The position numbers and the translations under genes were made by a program. The notes beneath the pieces were generated by a model. That model saw only the letters and a program-made list of their open reading frames with translations, had not been told where the DNA came from and searched no databases. 6,053 nt of DNA from Thermoanaerobaculia bacterium (lineage in GTDB: Bacteria; Acidobacteriota; Thermoanaerobaculia; Gp7-AA8), in contig JADGOA010000228.1 of assembly GCA_017883215.1 (NCBI GenBank), forward strand, positions 1 to 6,053, in the 5' to 3' direction. Shown piece after piece: positions 1 to 4,379 of the stretch. Position 1 is the stretch's first letter. The number at the start of each line of letters is the position of its first letter.

Positions 1-104
1 ATCCTAGCGGGTCAACAACTCTCCGCAAGGTGGCGTCCGGATCAGGTCCATTCCGCTAGAGGTTTGAACTCGTCTTTGAACTCCTCGACCTTCCACAAAA
101 GTAA

Positions 105-138
105 ACGCCGCGAGGTCTTTGCGTAACCCTCGCGGCGT
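105..138 (-). terminator. Intrinsic terminator downstream of the tRNA remnant
   Basis: An 11-bp perfect stem (105-115 pairs with 128-138, arm ACGCCGCGAGG) encloses a 12-nt loop. Read on the minus strand the stem is followed by TTACTTTTG, a T-rich tail, so it terminates minus-strand transcription. It begins 13 nt beyond the CCA end of the tRNA fragment at 151-195 and is most simply that tRNA gene's own terminator, left behind with the 3' half. The plus-strand side lacks a T tract. Confidence 0.7.
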
Positions 139-150
139 CAGTGACTTACA

Positions 151-195
151 TGGTAGGCCTTAGCAGACTCGAACTGCTGACCCCCACCGTGTCAA
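151..195 (-). pseudogene. 3' half of a tRNA, probably tRNA-Val(GAC)
   Basis: Read on the minus strand, 195 to 151 gives in order: anticodon loop TTGACAC (anticodon GAC, preceded by T and followed by A), 3' anticodon strand GGTGG, variable loop GGGTC, a perfect T stem AGCAG/CTGCT around T loop TTCGAGT, 3' acceptor strand AAGGCCT, discriminator A, and encoded CCA. The matching 5' parts are absent: no D arm, no AGGCCTT 5' acceptor strand, and the sequence at 196-200 does not pair properly with GGTGG. Similarity to a tRNA therefore stops in the anticodon loop. That break point is typical of attachment sites used by tyrosine integrases, which duplicate a tRNA 3' end. In that reading the former element lies on the high-coordinate side and the intact tRNA elsewhere. 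No integrase is visible. Val is an inference from the anticodon. Confidence 0.65.
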
Positions 196-382
196 AAGGG
201 TGAGGGCTTTCGGGACGTTCAGGGATTCCGGTAACTCCTTGATTCTTGGTCTGTCCTCGAACGTGCCGTAACGGGCCGGAGTGGCCCGAAACGTCGTTTT
301 GAACTCTATCTTGAACTCGAACGCCCTTCGCTGAGTGTGACACCTTCCTTCTGTGCTTCCACCTCGATTTTTCTTCTCTCCA

Positions 383-425
383 GGCACGATAAACGCTAGA
401 CTCGCTCGTGCCGCCAATGGTGGCG
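383..425. other. Two inverted repeats just upstream of the riboswitch
   Basis: GGCACGA (383-389) and TCGTGCC (406-412) form 7-bp inverted arms around 16 nt that contain TAAACGCTAGACT. TAGACT at 397-402 is a possible minus-10 element for the riboswitch transcript, without a convincing minus-35. A second small hairpin, CGCCA-ATGG-TGGCG, follows at 412-425. The first could be an operator over the riboswitch promoter or simply a hairpin; nothing in the sequence decides this. Confidence 0.3.
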
Positions 426-434
426 ACTTGCCAG

Positions 435-557
435 GCCTAATCCTCGGCGCCGAGGAGCGGGGGAACCGAATCAGCGACGGCTTGCCACCGTCCGGGGTGA
501 ATCCGGCCGAAAGCCGGTAGGGCTTCCAGTCCGAATCCGACAGCTAACCTCGTAGGC
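435..557 (+). promoter_or_regulatory. c-di-AMP riboswitch (ydaO/yuaA class)
   Basis: The aptamer keeps the conserved blocks of the ydaO/yuaA class in order. P1 is formed by GCCT(A) (435-439) with (T)AGGC (553-557). A small hairpin CCTCG-GCGC-CGAGG (442-455) precedes the core GAGCGGGGGAACC (455-467). Hairpin GACGG/CCGTC lies at 476-492, then core GGGGTGAATCC (494-504), hairpin CCGGC/GCCGG (503-517), GGTAGGGC (516-523), and the diagnostic 3' block of 531-557 containing CCGACAGCTAACCTCGTAGG. These match the Bacillus subtilis ydaO leader closely as I remember it. The class binds two c-di-AMP molecules and usually turns expression off through a terminator, as the hairpin at 581-612 suggests here. 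It controls wall-remodelling, potassium and osmolyte genes in other bacteria. The next gene on this strand is the TPR protein at 944. Confidence 0.92.
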
Positions 558-580
558 AGCCGGAAGGCAGGCCAAGCAGA

Positions 581-612
581 CGCCGCGAAGCAATTCGCGG
601 CGTTTGTCATTT
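581..612 (+). terminator. Intrinsic terminator, likely riboswitch expression platform
   Basis: A perfect 9-bp stem CGCCGCGAA/TTCGCGGCG (581-589 with 594-602, loop GCAA) is followed by TTTGTCATTT. It begins 23 nt after the end of the aptamer. The usual ydaO mechanism is that ligand-bound P1 lets the terminator form. A possible competing pairing is GGCCT (434-438) with AGGCC (569-573), which would link the P1 5' strand to the linker; this is speculative. Confidence 0.82.
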
Positions 613-625
613 CTGGCTGCTGAGT

Positions 626-698
626 GGCATGAGGCATGAGGCATGGGGCATGAGTGGGGTCGGGACGAGCTCATGCCTCATTTCCCATGCCTCATGCC
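626..698. repeat. Inverted repeat built of GGCATGA heptamers
   Basis: Positions 626-654 consist of tandem copies of GGCATGA/G. Positions 670-698 carry the reverse complement, matching at about 25 of 29 positions, around a 15-nt loop. The structure can form a long hairpin in the leader between the riboswitch terminator and the TPR gene. It resembles heptamer-based intergenic repeats of bacterial genomes and has no coding content. Confidence 0.75.
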
Positions 699-746
699 AG
701 GAATCCGCTGCAGTAGCAAGTGCTGCCGCGTGAGCGGGCCTCTCAC

Positions 747-788
747 CACTCGCGACTCGCCAACTCATTCGATTCACTAATCACTCGA
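747..788. repeat. Degenerate 7-nt periodic tract (CACTCGC-like)
   Basis: The tract divides into six consecutive 7-mers: CACTCGC, GACTCGC, CAACTCA, TTCGATT, CACTAAT, CACTCGA. Four share a recognisable (C/G)ACT core in the same register. It is followed by TTATACTT (803-810), which contains a plausible minus-10 element TATACT (804-809). The best-placed minus-35 (781-786, TCACTC) is poor. The stretch 699-943 otherwise holds no gene; it is the leader of the TPR gene. Confidence 0.45.
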
Positions 789-943
789 CCCCCGCCACTC
801 CCTTATACTTCCCGCGCTTTCGCGCGCGCTTCAGGAATTCGAGAAGCGCATCGGCGTTTGTCGATTGCAGGGTGCTCAACCGCACACGCACAAGCTCGGG
901 ATGCCACCGGGATCGGCCGAGTAAAGCCAGAGAGGTGACCACG

Positions 944-2209
944 ATGCACATTAAAAAGCGCACAATTGCATGGATCCTGTTCCTGATCTGGATCGTCCCG
1001 GGGCTCGCGTTCGCCGAGCTGAGAGGGAGACTCGTCGGCAAGGTCCACGACCCGGACGGCACACCGATTCCCGGGGTGCTCGTGACCGCCACGTCGCCGC
1101 AGATCCCGAGCTTCAAGGAAGTGCAGACCACCGATTCCAAGGGCATCTTCTCCATCGACTTCAGTCAAATCAACGTCACGTACCACTATCGATTCGAAAA
1201 GGCCGGATATCAGCCCCTGGAGGCCAATCAGGATTGGAAACTGGAGGGCACCCAGCTTTTCGAGTGGACGATGCATCAGGCATCTGCGGCGCCAGTTCAA
1301 GCCGCGCCCACGGCTTCGAACTCGCAGCCGGCAATCACCGCCTACAACGCTGGCATCCTCGCCTCCAAAGCCAAGGATTACGCAACTGCCGAGGCGAAGT
1401 TCAAAGAGGCAGTCGTGCAGGACCCCAACCTGCAGCAGGGATGGGCGGCACTGAGCACGGTCGGGGTGGAGCTGGGGCATAACGAGGAGGCCGCGGCTGC
1501 GGCAGAGAAAGCCATCGCCCTCGGGTCCAACGACGAGGCGGTCCTGCTGGCGCGGTGGCAGGCGTACCGAAACCTCAAAGATGAGCCCAAGGCCGCGGAG
1601 GCGCTCAAGGAACTGGACAAGATCGGTCGGCGGACCGAGGAAGCGAAGCGGATTCACAACGAGGGTGTCGCCCTCGTGAAGGCCGGAGACAATGCGGGCG
1701 CCTTCGCGAAGTTTCAGGAGGCCCTGAACGTCGACCCGAACCTCCAGCCGGCGCTGCTGGGGCTCGCCACGGCCGCCCTCAAGCTCAACCACAATGCGGA
1801 GGCGGCTACCGCCGCGGAGACCATCCTGAAGGCGGATCCGACGAACGAGAAGGCGATACGGATTCGGTACAACGCGGCCCTGGCCATGGGAGACATCCCG
1901 AGGCTCACCGACGCCCTGGTGGGTCTGGCCGCCGTCGAGCCCAAGGCCGCACGCGACGGCCTCGTACGACTCGCTTTCATGGCCTACGATGCCAATGACA
2001 TGGCCCTTGCCAAGGAGAGATTCGGCAAGGCACTCACGATCGATCCAAACTACGCGCAGGCCTACTACTACCTCGGTGTCATCAACGCGGGCCAGGGCGC
2101 CATGGCAGAGGCGAGGAAGAACATCGAGCACTTCCTGCAGCTCGCGCCGAATGATCCAGAGGCCAATTCCGCCCGCGAGATGCTCAAGTATTTGAAGAAG
2201 CCCTCCTGA
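944..2209 (+). CDS. Exported TPR protein with carboxypeptidase-regulatory-like domain
   Basis: The product has 421 residues. The ATG at 944 is preferred over an earlier in-frame ATG at 872 because GAGGTG (932-937) lies 6 nt upstream and the protein then begins with a signal peptide: MHIKK, a hydrophobic run to residue 22, and likely cleavage after AFA (22-24). Residues about 26-112 look like a carboxypeptidase-regulatory-like beta sandwich (GKVHDPDGTPIPGVLVTAT, then TTDSKGIFSIDF and FEKAGYQPLE). A proline/alanine linker (113-130) leads to about eight TPR units from 132 to 405, with classic ends such as EAVVQDPN, EALNVDPN, ALTIDPN and LQLAPND. TPRs are protein-binding scaffolds, so I infer a periplasmic or surface-exposed adaptor rather than an enzyme. 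No membrane anchor follows the signal peptide. It is the first gene after the c-di-AMP riboswitch, which suggests control by that messenger unless a promoter near 804 serves it separately. The partner is unknown. Confidence 0.9.
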   Translation: MHIKKRTIAWILFLIWIVPGLAFAELRGRLVGKVHDPDGTPIPGVLVTATSPQIPSFKEVQTTDSKGIFSIDFSQINVTYHYRFEKAGYQPLEANQDWKLEGTQLFEWTMHQASAAPVQAAPTASNSQPAITAYNAGILASKAKDYATAEAKFKEAVVQDPNLQQGWAALSTVGVELGHNEEAAAAAEKAIALGSNDEAVLLARWQAYRNLKDEPKAAEALKELDKIGRRTEEAKRIHNEGVALVKAGDNAGAFAKFQEALNVDPNLQPALLGLATAALKLNHNAEAATAAETILKADPTNEKAIRIRYNAALAMGDIPRLTDALVGLAAVEPKAARDGLVRLAFMAYDANDMALAKERFGKALTIDPNYAQAYYYLGVINAGQGAMAEARKNIEHFLQLAPNDPEANSAREMLKYLKKPS

Positions 2210-2274
2210 GGCGGGGAACTTGCGCTTGACTGGATCGCCACGCCACTCCGGCTGCGGACGCGCTGCTGGCGCTC

Positions 2275-2429
2275 GTGGAGAGCGGACATTCTTGTCCGCT
2301 GCCGACGGACATTCTTGTCCGGCGGCTCCCGAGTAGCGTGGCCGACGGCAAGCGACAATCGGTGATCAGCGCGCCCAGCGGCCGGACACGAATGTCCGGC
2401 CGCTGCGGACAAGAATGTCCGCTCTCCAC
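2275..2429. repeat. Nested palindromic repeat element (four GGACA/TGTCC units)
   Basis: The ends are a perfect 25-bp inverted repeat (2275-2299 against 2405-2429). Each end contains an 18-nt palindrome GCGGACA-NNNN-TGTCCGC. Two further palindromes lie inside: CGGACATTCTTGTCCG at 2306-2321, and an extended GGCCGGACA/TGTCCGGCC pair at 2380-2401. The whole can fold as one cruciform or as four small hairpins. This is the architecture of REP/BIME or miniature inverted-repeat elements. There is no transposase, and the short minus-strand frames across it are low-complexity artefacts. It may also help end transcription of the TPR gene, as no other terminator is seen there. Confidence 0.8.
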
Positions 2430-2453
2430 ATACCGGGGTAACTTCTGAGACAG

Positions 2454-2480
2454 CCTCTGCTGCGCGTCCCTGCACCAGGT
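2454..2480. repeat. Copy of the TGCTGCGCGTCCCT repeat seen again near 5896
   Basis: TGCTGCGCGTCCCT followed by GCACCAGG here corresponds to TGCTGCGCGTCCCT followed by ACAGG at 5896-5914. A partial partner GGACGCGCTGCTGG lies near 2256, in the opposite sense for its GGACGCGC part, so these sequences also bracket the palindromic element at 2275-2429. It is a short dispersed repeat in non-coding DNA. Confidence 0.45.
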
Positions 2481-2505
2481 CTCAGCACTCAGCATTTCGC
2501 TGACG

Positions 2506-2550
2506 TTGCCGATTTGGCAATACTCGTACGTCGTATTGCCTCTTTGGCAA
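2506..2550. promoter_or_regulatory. Paired operator-like inverted repeats upstream of the XRE gene
   Basis: TTGCC-GATTT-GGCAA (2506-2520) and TTGCC-TCTTT-GGCAA (2536-2550) share identical 5-bp arms and a 5-nt spacer, and start exactly 30 bp apart, about three helical turns. The inner halves pair as well (GGCAATAC with GTATTGCC around 9 nt), making the 45-bp block a near-perfect nested palindrome. It ends 22 bp before the ATG of an XRE regulator. The likely role is an autoregulatory operator bound by two dimers. No sigma-70 promoter stands out; the operator probably overlaps it. Confidence 0.65.
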
Positions 2551-2572
2551 GCCGTGTGCAGGGTACGGTTTC

Positions 2573-2971
2573 ATGTACGGCCGAATCCTCAGGCAGCTCC
2601 GGCAGTCGAAGGCACGCAGTCAGGCCGAGGTCGCGAGGAGCGTGGGCATGTCCCCGCCGCAGCTGGCCAGGCTGGAAGCAAATCAGCGCGGGCTGTCTGT
2701 CAAGGATTTCGTCAGCCTCGCCGAAACTCTCGGCGAAAAACCGGGCAATCTCCTCTCGAACGACATGGGCAACATCGGCCACCTCAAGCCGCTCATCGAT
2801 CGTCTGGCATCCGTCAGGCCCGAGTATCTCGCCCGTGTAACCACGATCATCGGCAAAATCGTCATGCTCACGGAAGACATGACCGCGGTGACTCAGCTGA
2901 CGCCGCAGAAGCCGGACGTCAAACCTCGACACAAATCAAAGCCGTCGGTGCAACGAAAAGGCCGCCGATGA
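2573..2971 (+). CDS. XRE-family helix-turn-helix transcriptional regulator
   Basis: The product has 132 residues. Residues about 4-62 form a Cro/C1-type HTH: LRQLRQSKARSQAEVARSVG, then the recognition helix region SPPQLARLEANQRG (27-40), then LSVKDFVSLAETLG. This is the classic five-helix pattern. Residues 66-105 are predicted helical, with no recognised effector domain, and the tail (110-132) is rich in Lys/Arg, possibly for non-specific nucleic-acid contact. ATG 2573 has AGGG at 2560-2563 as a weak Shine-Dalgarno. The paired inverted repeats at 2506-2550 make autoregulation likely. There is no adjacent toxin gene on either strand, so I do not call it an antitoxin. The targets are not shown by the sequence; the lipoprotein 166 bp downstream is one candidate. 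Confidence 0.85.
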   Translation: MYGRILRQLRQSKARSQAEVARSVGMSPPQLARLEANQRGLSVKDFVSLAETLGEKPGNLLSNDMGNIGHLKPLIDRLASVRPEYLARVTTIIGKIVMLTEDMTAVTQLTPQKPDVKPRHKSKPSVQRKGRR

Positions 2972-3063
2972 CTCTCAGACATCAAGATCCCGAATCACGA
3001 CAAGAGCGGCCATTCCGGCGCAGCTCGGTCCGAAACGTCTGAATCGCCACCATCGCGATCCAG

Positions 3064-3101
3064 TCCGGCGACCAGCGAGACTTCGCTGAGTGGCCGCCGG
3101 A
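3064..3101. other. Stem-loop between the XRE and lipoprotein genes
   Basis: TCCGGCG (3064-3070) pairs with CGCCGGA (3095-3101), and inside it AGCGA (3074-3078) pairs with TCGCT (3083-3087). No T tract follows on either strand, so it is not a standard intrinsic terminator. It may attenuate or stabilise a transcript running from the XRE gene towards the lipoprotein. Nothing else is visible in 2972-3137. Confidence 0.4.
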
Positions 3102-3137
3102 AGTTCGAACCACCGATCACTACCCGAAAGGCTGCAA

Positions 3138-3512
3138 ATGAAGAAAACTCTCCTCGCAATTTCTGCCGCTGCACTCACGCTCGCAGGCTGTACGTCTGCA
3201 ATGAACATGGCCCTGCCGGCCGGCCGGATGAGCGATGCCGGAGTGATCCGTCCCTGCCACAACGACCATCGCGATGCTCAGGCCTGCGGCAACGCCCTCT
3301 TCAACAAGACCGTGATCGGCCAGATCCATACGGGACAGCCGACGACCGACGTGCGCGCCATCATGCGTCACGACCCGGAGCGCCGCACCGTCGACGGCTC
3401 GAACGAGTCATGGGGCTACATCACGAACTACCGCGACAAGGTGATGACGTGGATCGTCTTCAACGACCACAAGGTCAGCTCGGTCACAGAGCAGCCGTGG
3501 TCGCGTGATTAA
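3138..3512 (+). CDS. Small lipoprotein with BamE/SmpA-like fold
   Basis: The product has 124 residues. ATG 3138 is chosen over an upstream in-frame ATG at 3090 because it follows GAAAGG (3126-3131) and opens a textbook lipoprotein signal: MKK, a hydrophobic segment, and lipobox LAGC with Cys18 as the lipidated residue. Residues about 57-117 resemble the SmpA/OmlA (BamE) fold: VIGQIHTGQPTTDVRAIM is the leading helix, SWGYITNYRD the first strands, and MTWIVFNDHKVSSV the closing strands of the W.Y...F...KV pattern. Cys40 and Cys50 could form a disulfide. BamE-like domains occur in the outer-membrane assembly factor and in many other envelope lipoproteins, so a Bam role is not claimed. It probably resides in the outer or inner membrane facing the periplasm. 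Confidence 0.75.
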   Translation: MKKTLLAISAAALTLAGCTSAMNMALPAGRMSDAGVIRPCHNDHRDAQACGNALFNKTVIGQIHTGQPTTDVRAIMRHDPERRTVDGSNESWGYITNYRDKVMTWIVFNDHKVSSVTEQPWSRD

Positions 3513-3526
3513 TCAGACGTCGTGAA

Positions 3527-3589
3527 GGAATCGAGGGCGTCGCGCCGGCTTTACGGCGCGGCGCCCTGACGCGGGCCGCCACCGATTCC
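3527..3589. other. Strong GC stem-loop after the lipoprotein gene
   Basis: A 13-bp stem (3535-3547 with 3554-3566, one G-U pair, loop GCTTTA) lies 22 nt after the lipoprotein stop. GGAATCG (3527-3533) and CGATTCC (3583-3589) form a further outer inverted repeat around it. There is no T tract, so it is a terminator-like or mRNA-stabilising hairpin rather than a canonical terminator. Confidence 0.5.
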
Positions 3590-3637
3590 TGACGGCCTTC
3601 TCAATCTTTCGTACCGACCTCGAGAAAGAAGGACTCC

Positions 3638-3907
3638 ATGGGTTTACTTTGGTTCGTCATAATCGGCGCGATCGCCGGCTGGCTCGCGGGCCAATTCATG
3701 AAAGGCAGTGGTTTCGGCCTCCTCGGTGACATCATCGTCGGCATCATCGGCGCCTTCCTCGGCGGGTACCTCTTCCGGGCGACCGGAGTGGAGCTCGGCG
3801 GCGGGCTGGTCGGCAGCCTCATCGTCGCCTTTGTCGGCGCGGTGCTCCTTCTCTTCATCGTGCGTCTCTTCACCGGCCGCAGGTCCGGCCGCCGGTTGTG
3901 GTCGTGA
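3638..3907 (+). CDS. GlsB/YeaQ/YmgE-family stress-response membrane protein
   Basis: The product has 89 residues and the family's usual length and layout, with three hydrophobic segments at about 3-19, 27-48 and 56-78. Between them is the glycine-rich signature GLLGDIIVGIIGAFLGGYLF (27-46), and the tail is short and basic (TGRRSGRRLWS). Annotation often calls the family 'transglycosylase-associated protein', but no enzymatic activity is established. Members are inner-membrane proteins induced by envelope, acid or general stress in other bacteria. AAGAAGGA (3626-3633) gives a good ribosome binding site before ATG 3638. Its stop overlaps the start of the next gene by four bases (GTGA, 3904-3907), implying one transcript and coupled translation. 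Confidence 0.9.
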   Translation: MGLLWFVIIGAIAGWLAGQFMKGSGFGLLGDIIVGIIGAFLGGYLFRATGVELGGGLVGSLIVAFVGAVLLLFIVRLFTGRRSGRRLWS

Positions 3908-4122
3908 GCGCACTCAAGATCGTCGCCATCGTCCTGATCGTGGCCGGCGTCGCCGGACTGGTATACGGGAAATTCACGTATACGAAAGCAACTCACGAAA
4001 TGAAGCTCGGCCCGATGGACCTCTCCGTGAAAGAGAAGCAGACGGTCAACGTCCCGCTGTGGGCCGGCATCGCCGCGATTGCAGCCGGCATCGTGCTGCT
4101 CGTGGTGCCGAAACGCACGTAG
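3904..4122 (+). CDS. Small two-helix membrane protein of unknown function
   Basis: The product has 72 residues with a GTG start at 3904 overlapping the stop of the GlsB-like gene. A GTG at 3898 would add two residues and is possible. Hydrophobic helices lie at about 4-22 (ALKIVAIVLIVAGVAGLVYG) and 52-69. Between them is a polar stretch with YTKATHEMKLGPMDLSVKEK, a layout I recall from small uncharacterised proteins in Acidobacteria and Planctomycetes with a 'YT...LGP...EK..T' loop. I do not recognise a named family with certainty. The position behind GlsB suggests a shared role in the membrane under stress. Confidence 0.75.
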   Translation: MSALKIVAIVLIVAGVAGLVYGKFTYTKATHEMKLGPMDLSVKEKQTVNVPLWAGIAAIAAGIVLLVVPKRT

Positions 4123-4196
4123 GAAGCTCCGATGACAAAGGCGTATGGGTCAGCAACGGCTGCCGCGCTGAGTTCAGACTGAAGACACGCCAGTAG
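4122..4196 (+). pseudogene. C-terminal remnant of a DUF3011-like protein
   Basis: The plus-strand frame ending at TAG 4194-4196 reads SSDDKGVWVSNGCRAEF and then LKTRQ. The 'G(V/I)WV..GCRAEF' pattern is the C-terminal signature of DUF3011 repeats as I know them from exported proteins. No start codon, signal peptide or N-terminal part of that domain precedes it; upstream the same frame runs through the coding region of the 72-aa protein. It is best read as the surviving tail of a deleted or rearranged gene. A chance resemblance is possible because only about 20 residues match. Confidence 0.45.
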
Positions 4197-4379
4197 GCGG
4201 GGCGCCCTTCCCGACGCTGCCGCATGACGGACTGAAGGCACAGATCCATGCCGCCGAAGCAGAGGGCCTGGCAGACAGCCGCCCACCCCGGGCGAGTGAT
4301 CGCGGCCGCCCTGCATGACAGCCGTCCTTGCGGTGATTCGACTCCTGTGCGCAAATCGCGCTGACGATCAGGAGGGACG
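4197..4379. other. Leader of the ferredoxin-methyltransferase gene
   Basis: This stretch holds no gene I can support. It ends with AGGAGGG (4370-4376), a strong ribosome binding site 3 nt before ATG 4380. No riboswitch class, clear promoter or terminator is recognisable. Short minus-strand frames here have no family features. Confidence 0.4.

Larger units (their letters stand above)
63..322. repeat. Pair of GAGTTCAA double repeats flanking the tRNA remnant
   Basis: On the minus strand the octamer GAGTTCAA occurs twice at 12-nt spacing near 63-85, and twice at the same 12-nt spacing near 298-318. The flanks also match partly (GAAGG...CG before the octamers). Translated, the copies give EFKDEFK and EFKIEFK in short minus-strand frames, but neither frame looks like a real protein. 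The two copies bracket the tRNA fragment, so they may be remnants of a duplicated segment. The rest of 196-434 shows no gene I can support. Confidence 0.4.

Noticed and set aside
151..230. Intact tRNA or tmRNA end
   Set aside because: The 5' acceptor strand and D arm are missing, and the acceptor lacks the G-U pair and sequence of the tmRNA alanine-like domain.
151..440. tRNA interrupted by a group I intron in the anticodon loop
   Set aside because: No 5' tRNA half with AGGCCTT or a D arm is found upstream on the minus strand, and group I core elements are not seen. The riboswitch occupies the space beyond 435.
803..2131. 442-aa minus-strand open frame opposite the TPR gene
   Set aside because: It is the antisense shadow of a high-GC gene. 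The composition is Arg/Leu/Val/Gly-rich without domains, whereas the plus strand has a signal peptide, TPR motifs and a ribosome binding site.
2282..2299. SOS/LexA box
   Set aside because: The palindrome GCGGACA-N4-TGTCCGC sits downstream of a gene in a repeat element and matches no LexA site I know.
2282..2422. CRISPR-like array from four similar units
   Set aside because: The units are palindromes of differing length in nested inverted arrangement with uneven gaps (6 to 58 nt), not direct repeats with regular spacers.
2184..2495. Minus-strand frames across the palindromic element
   Set aside because: They translate the repeat itself (GHSCP and RTRMSV strings) and have no plausible ribosome binding site or domain.
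2573..2971. Antitoxin of a toxin-antitoxin pair
   Set aside because: No small toxin gene lies directly upstream or downstream on either strand.
4197..4379. Cobalamin or SAM riboswitch before the methyltransferase
   Set aside because: None of the conserved boxes of those classes can be recognised; only a strong ribosome binding site is evident.
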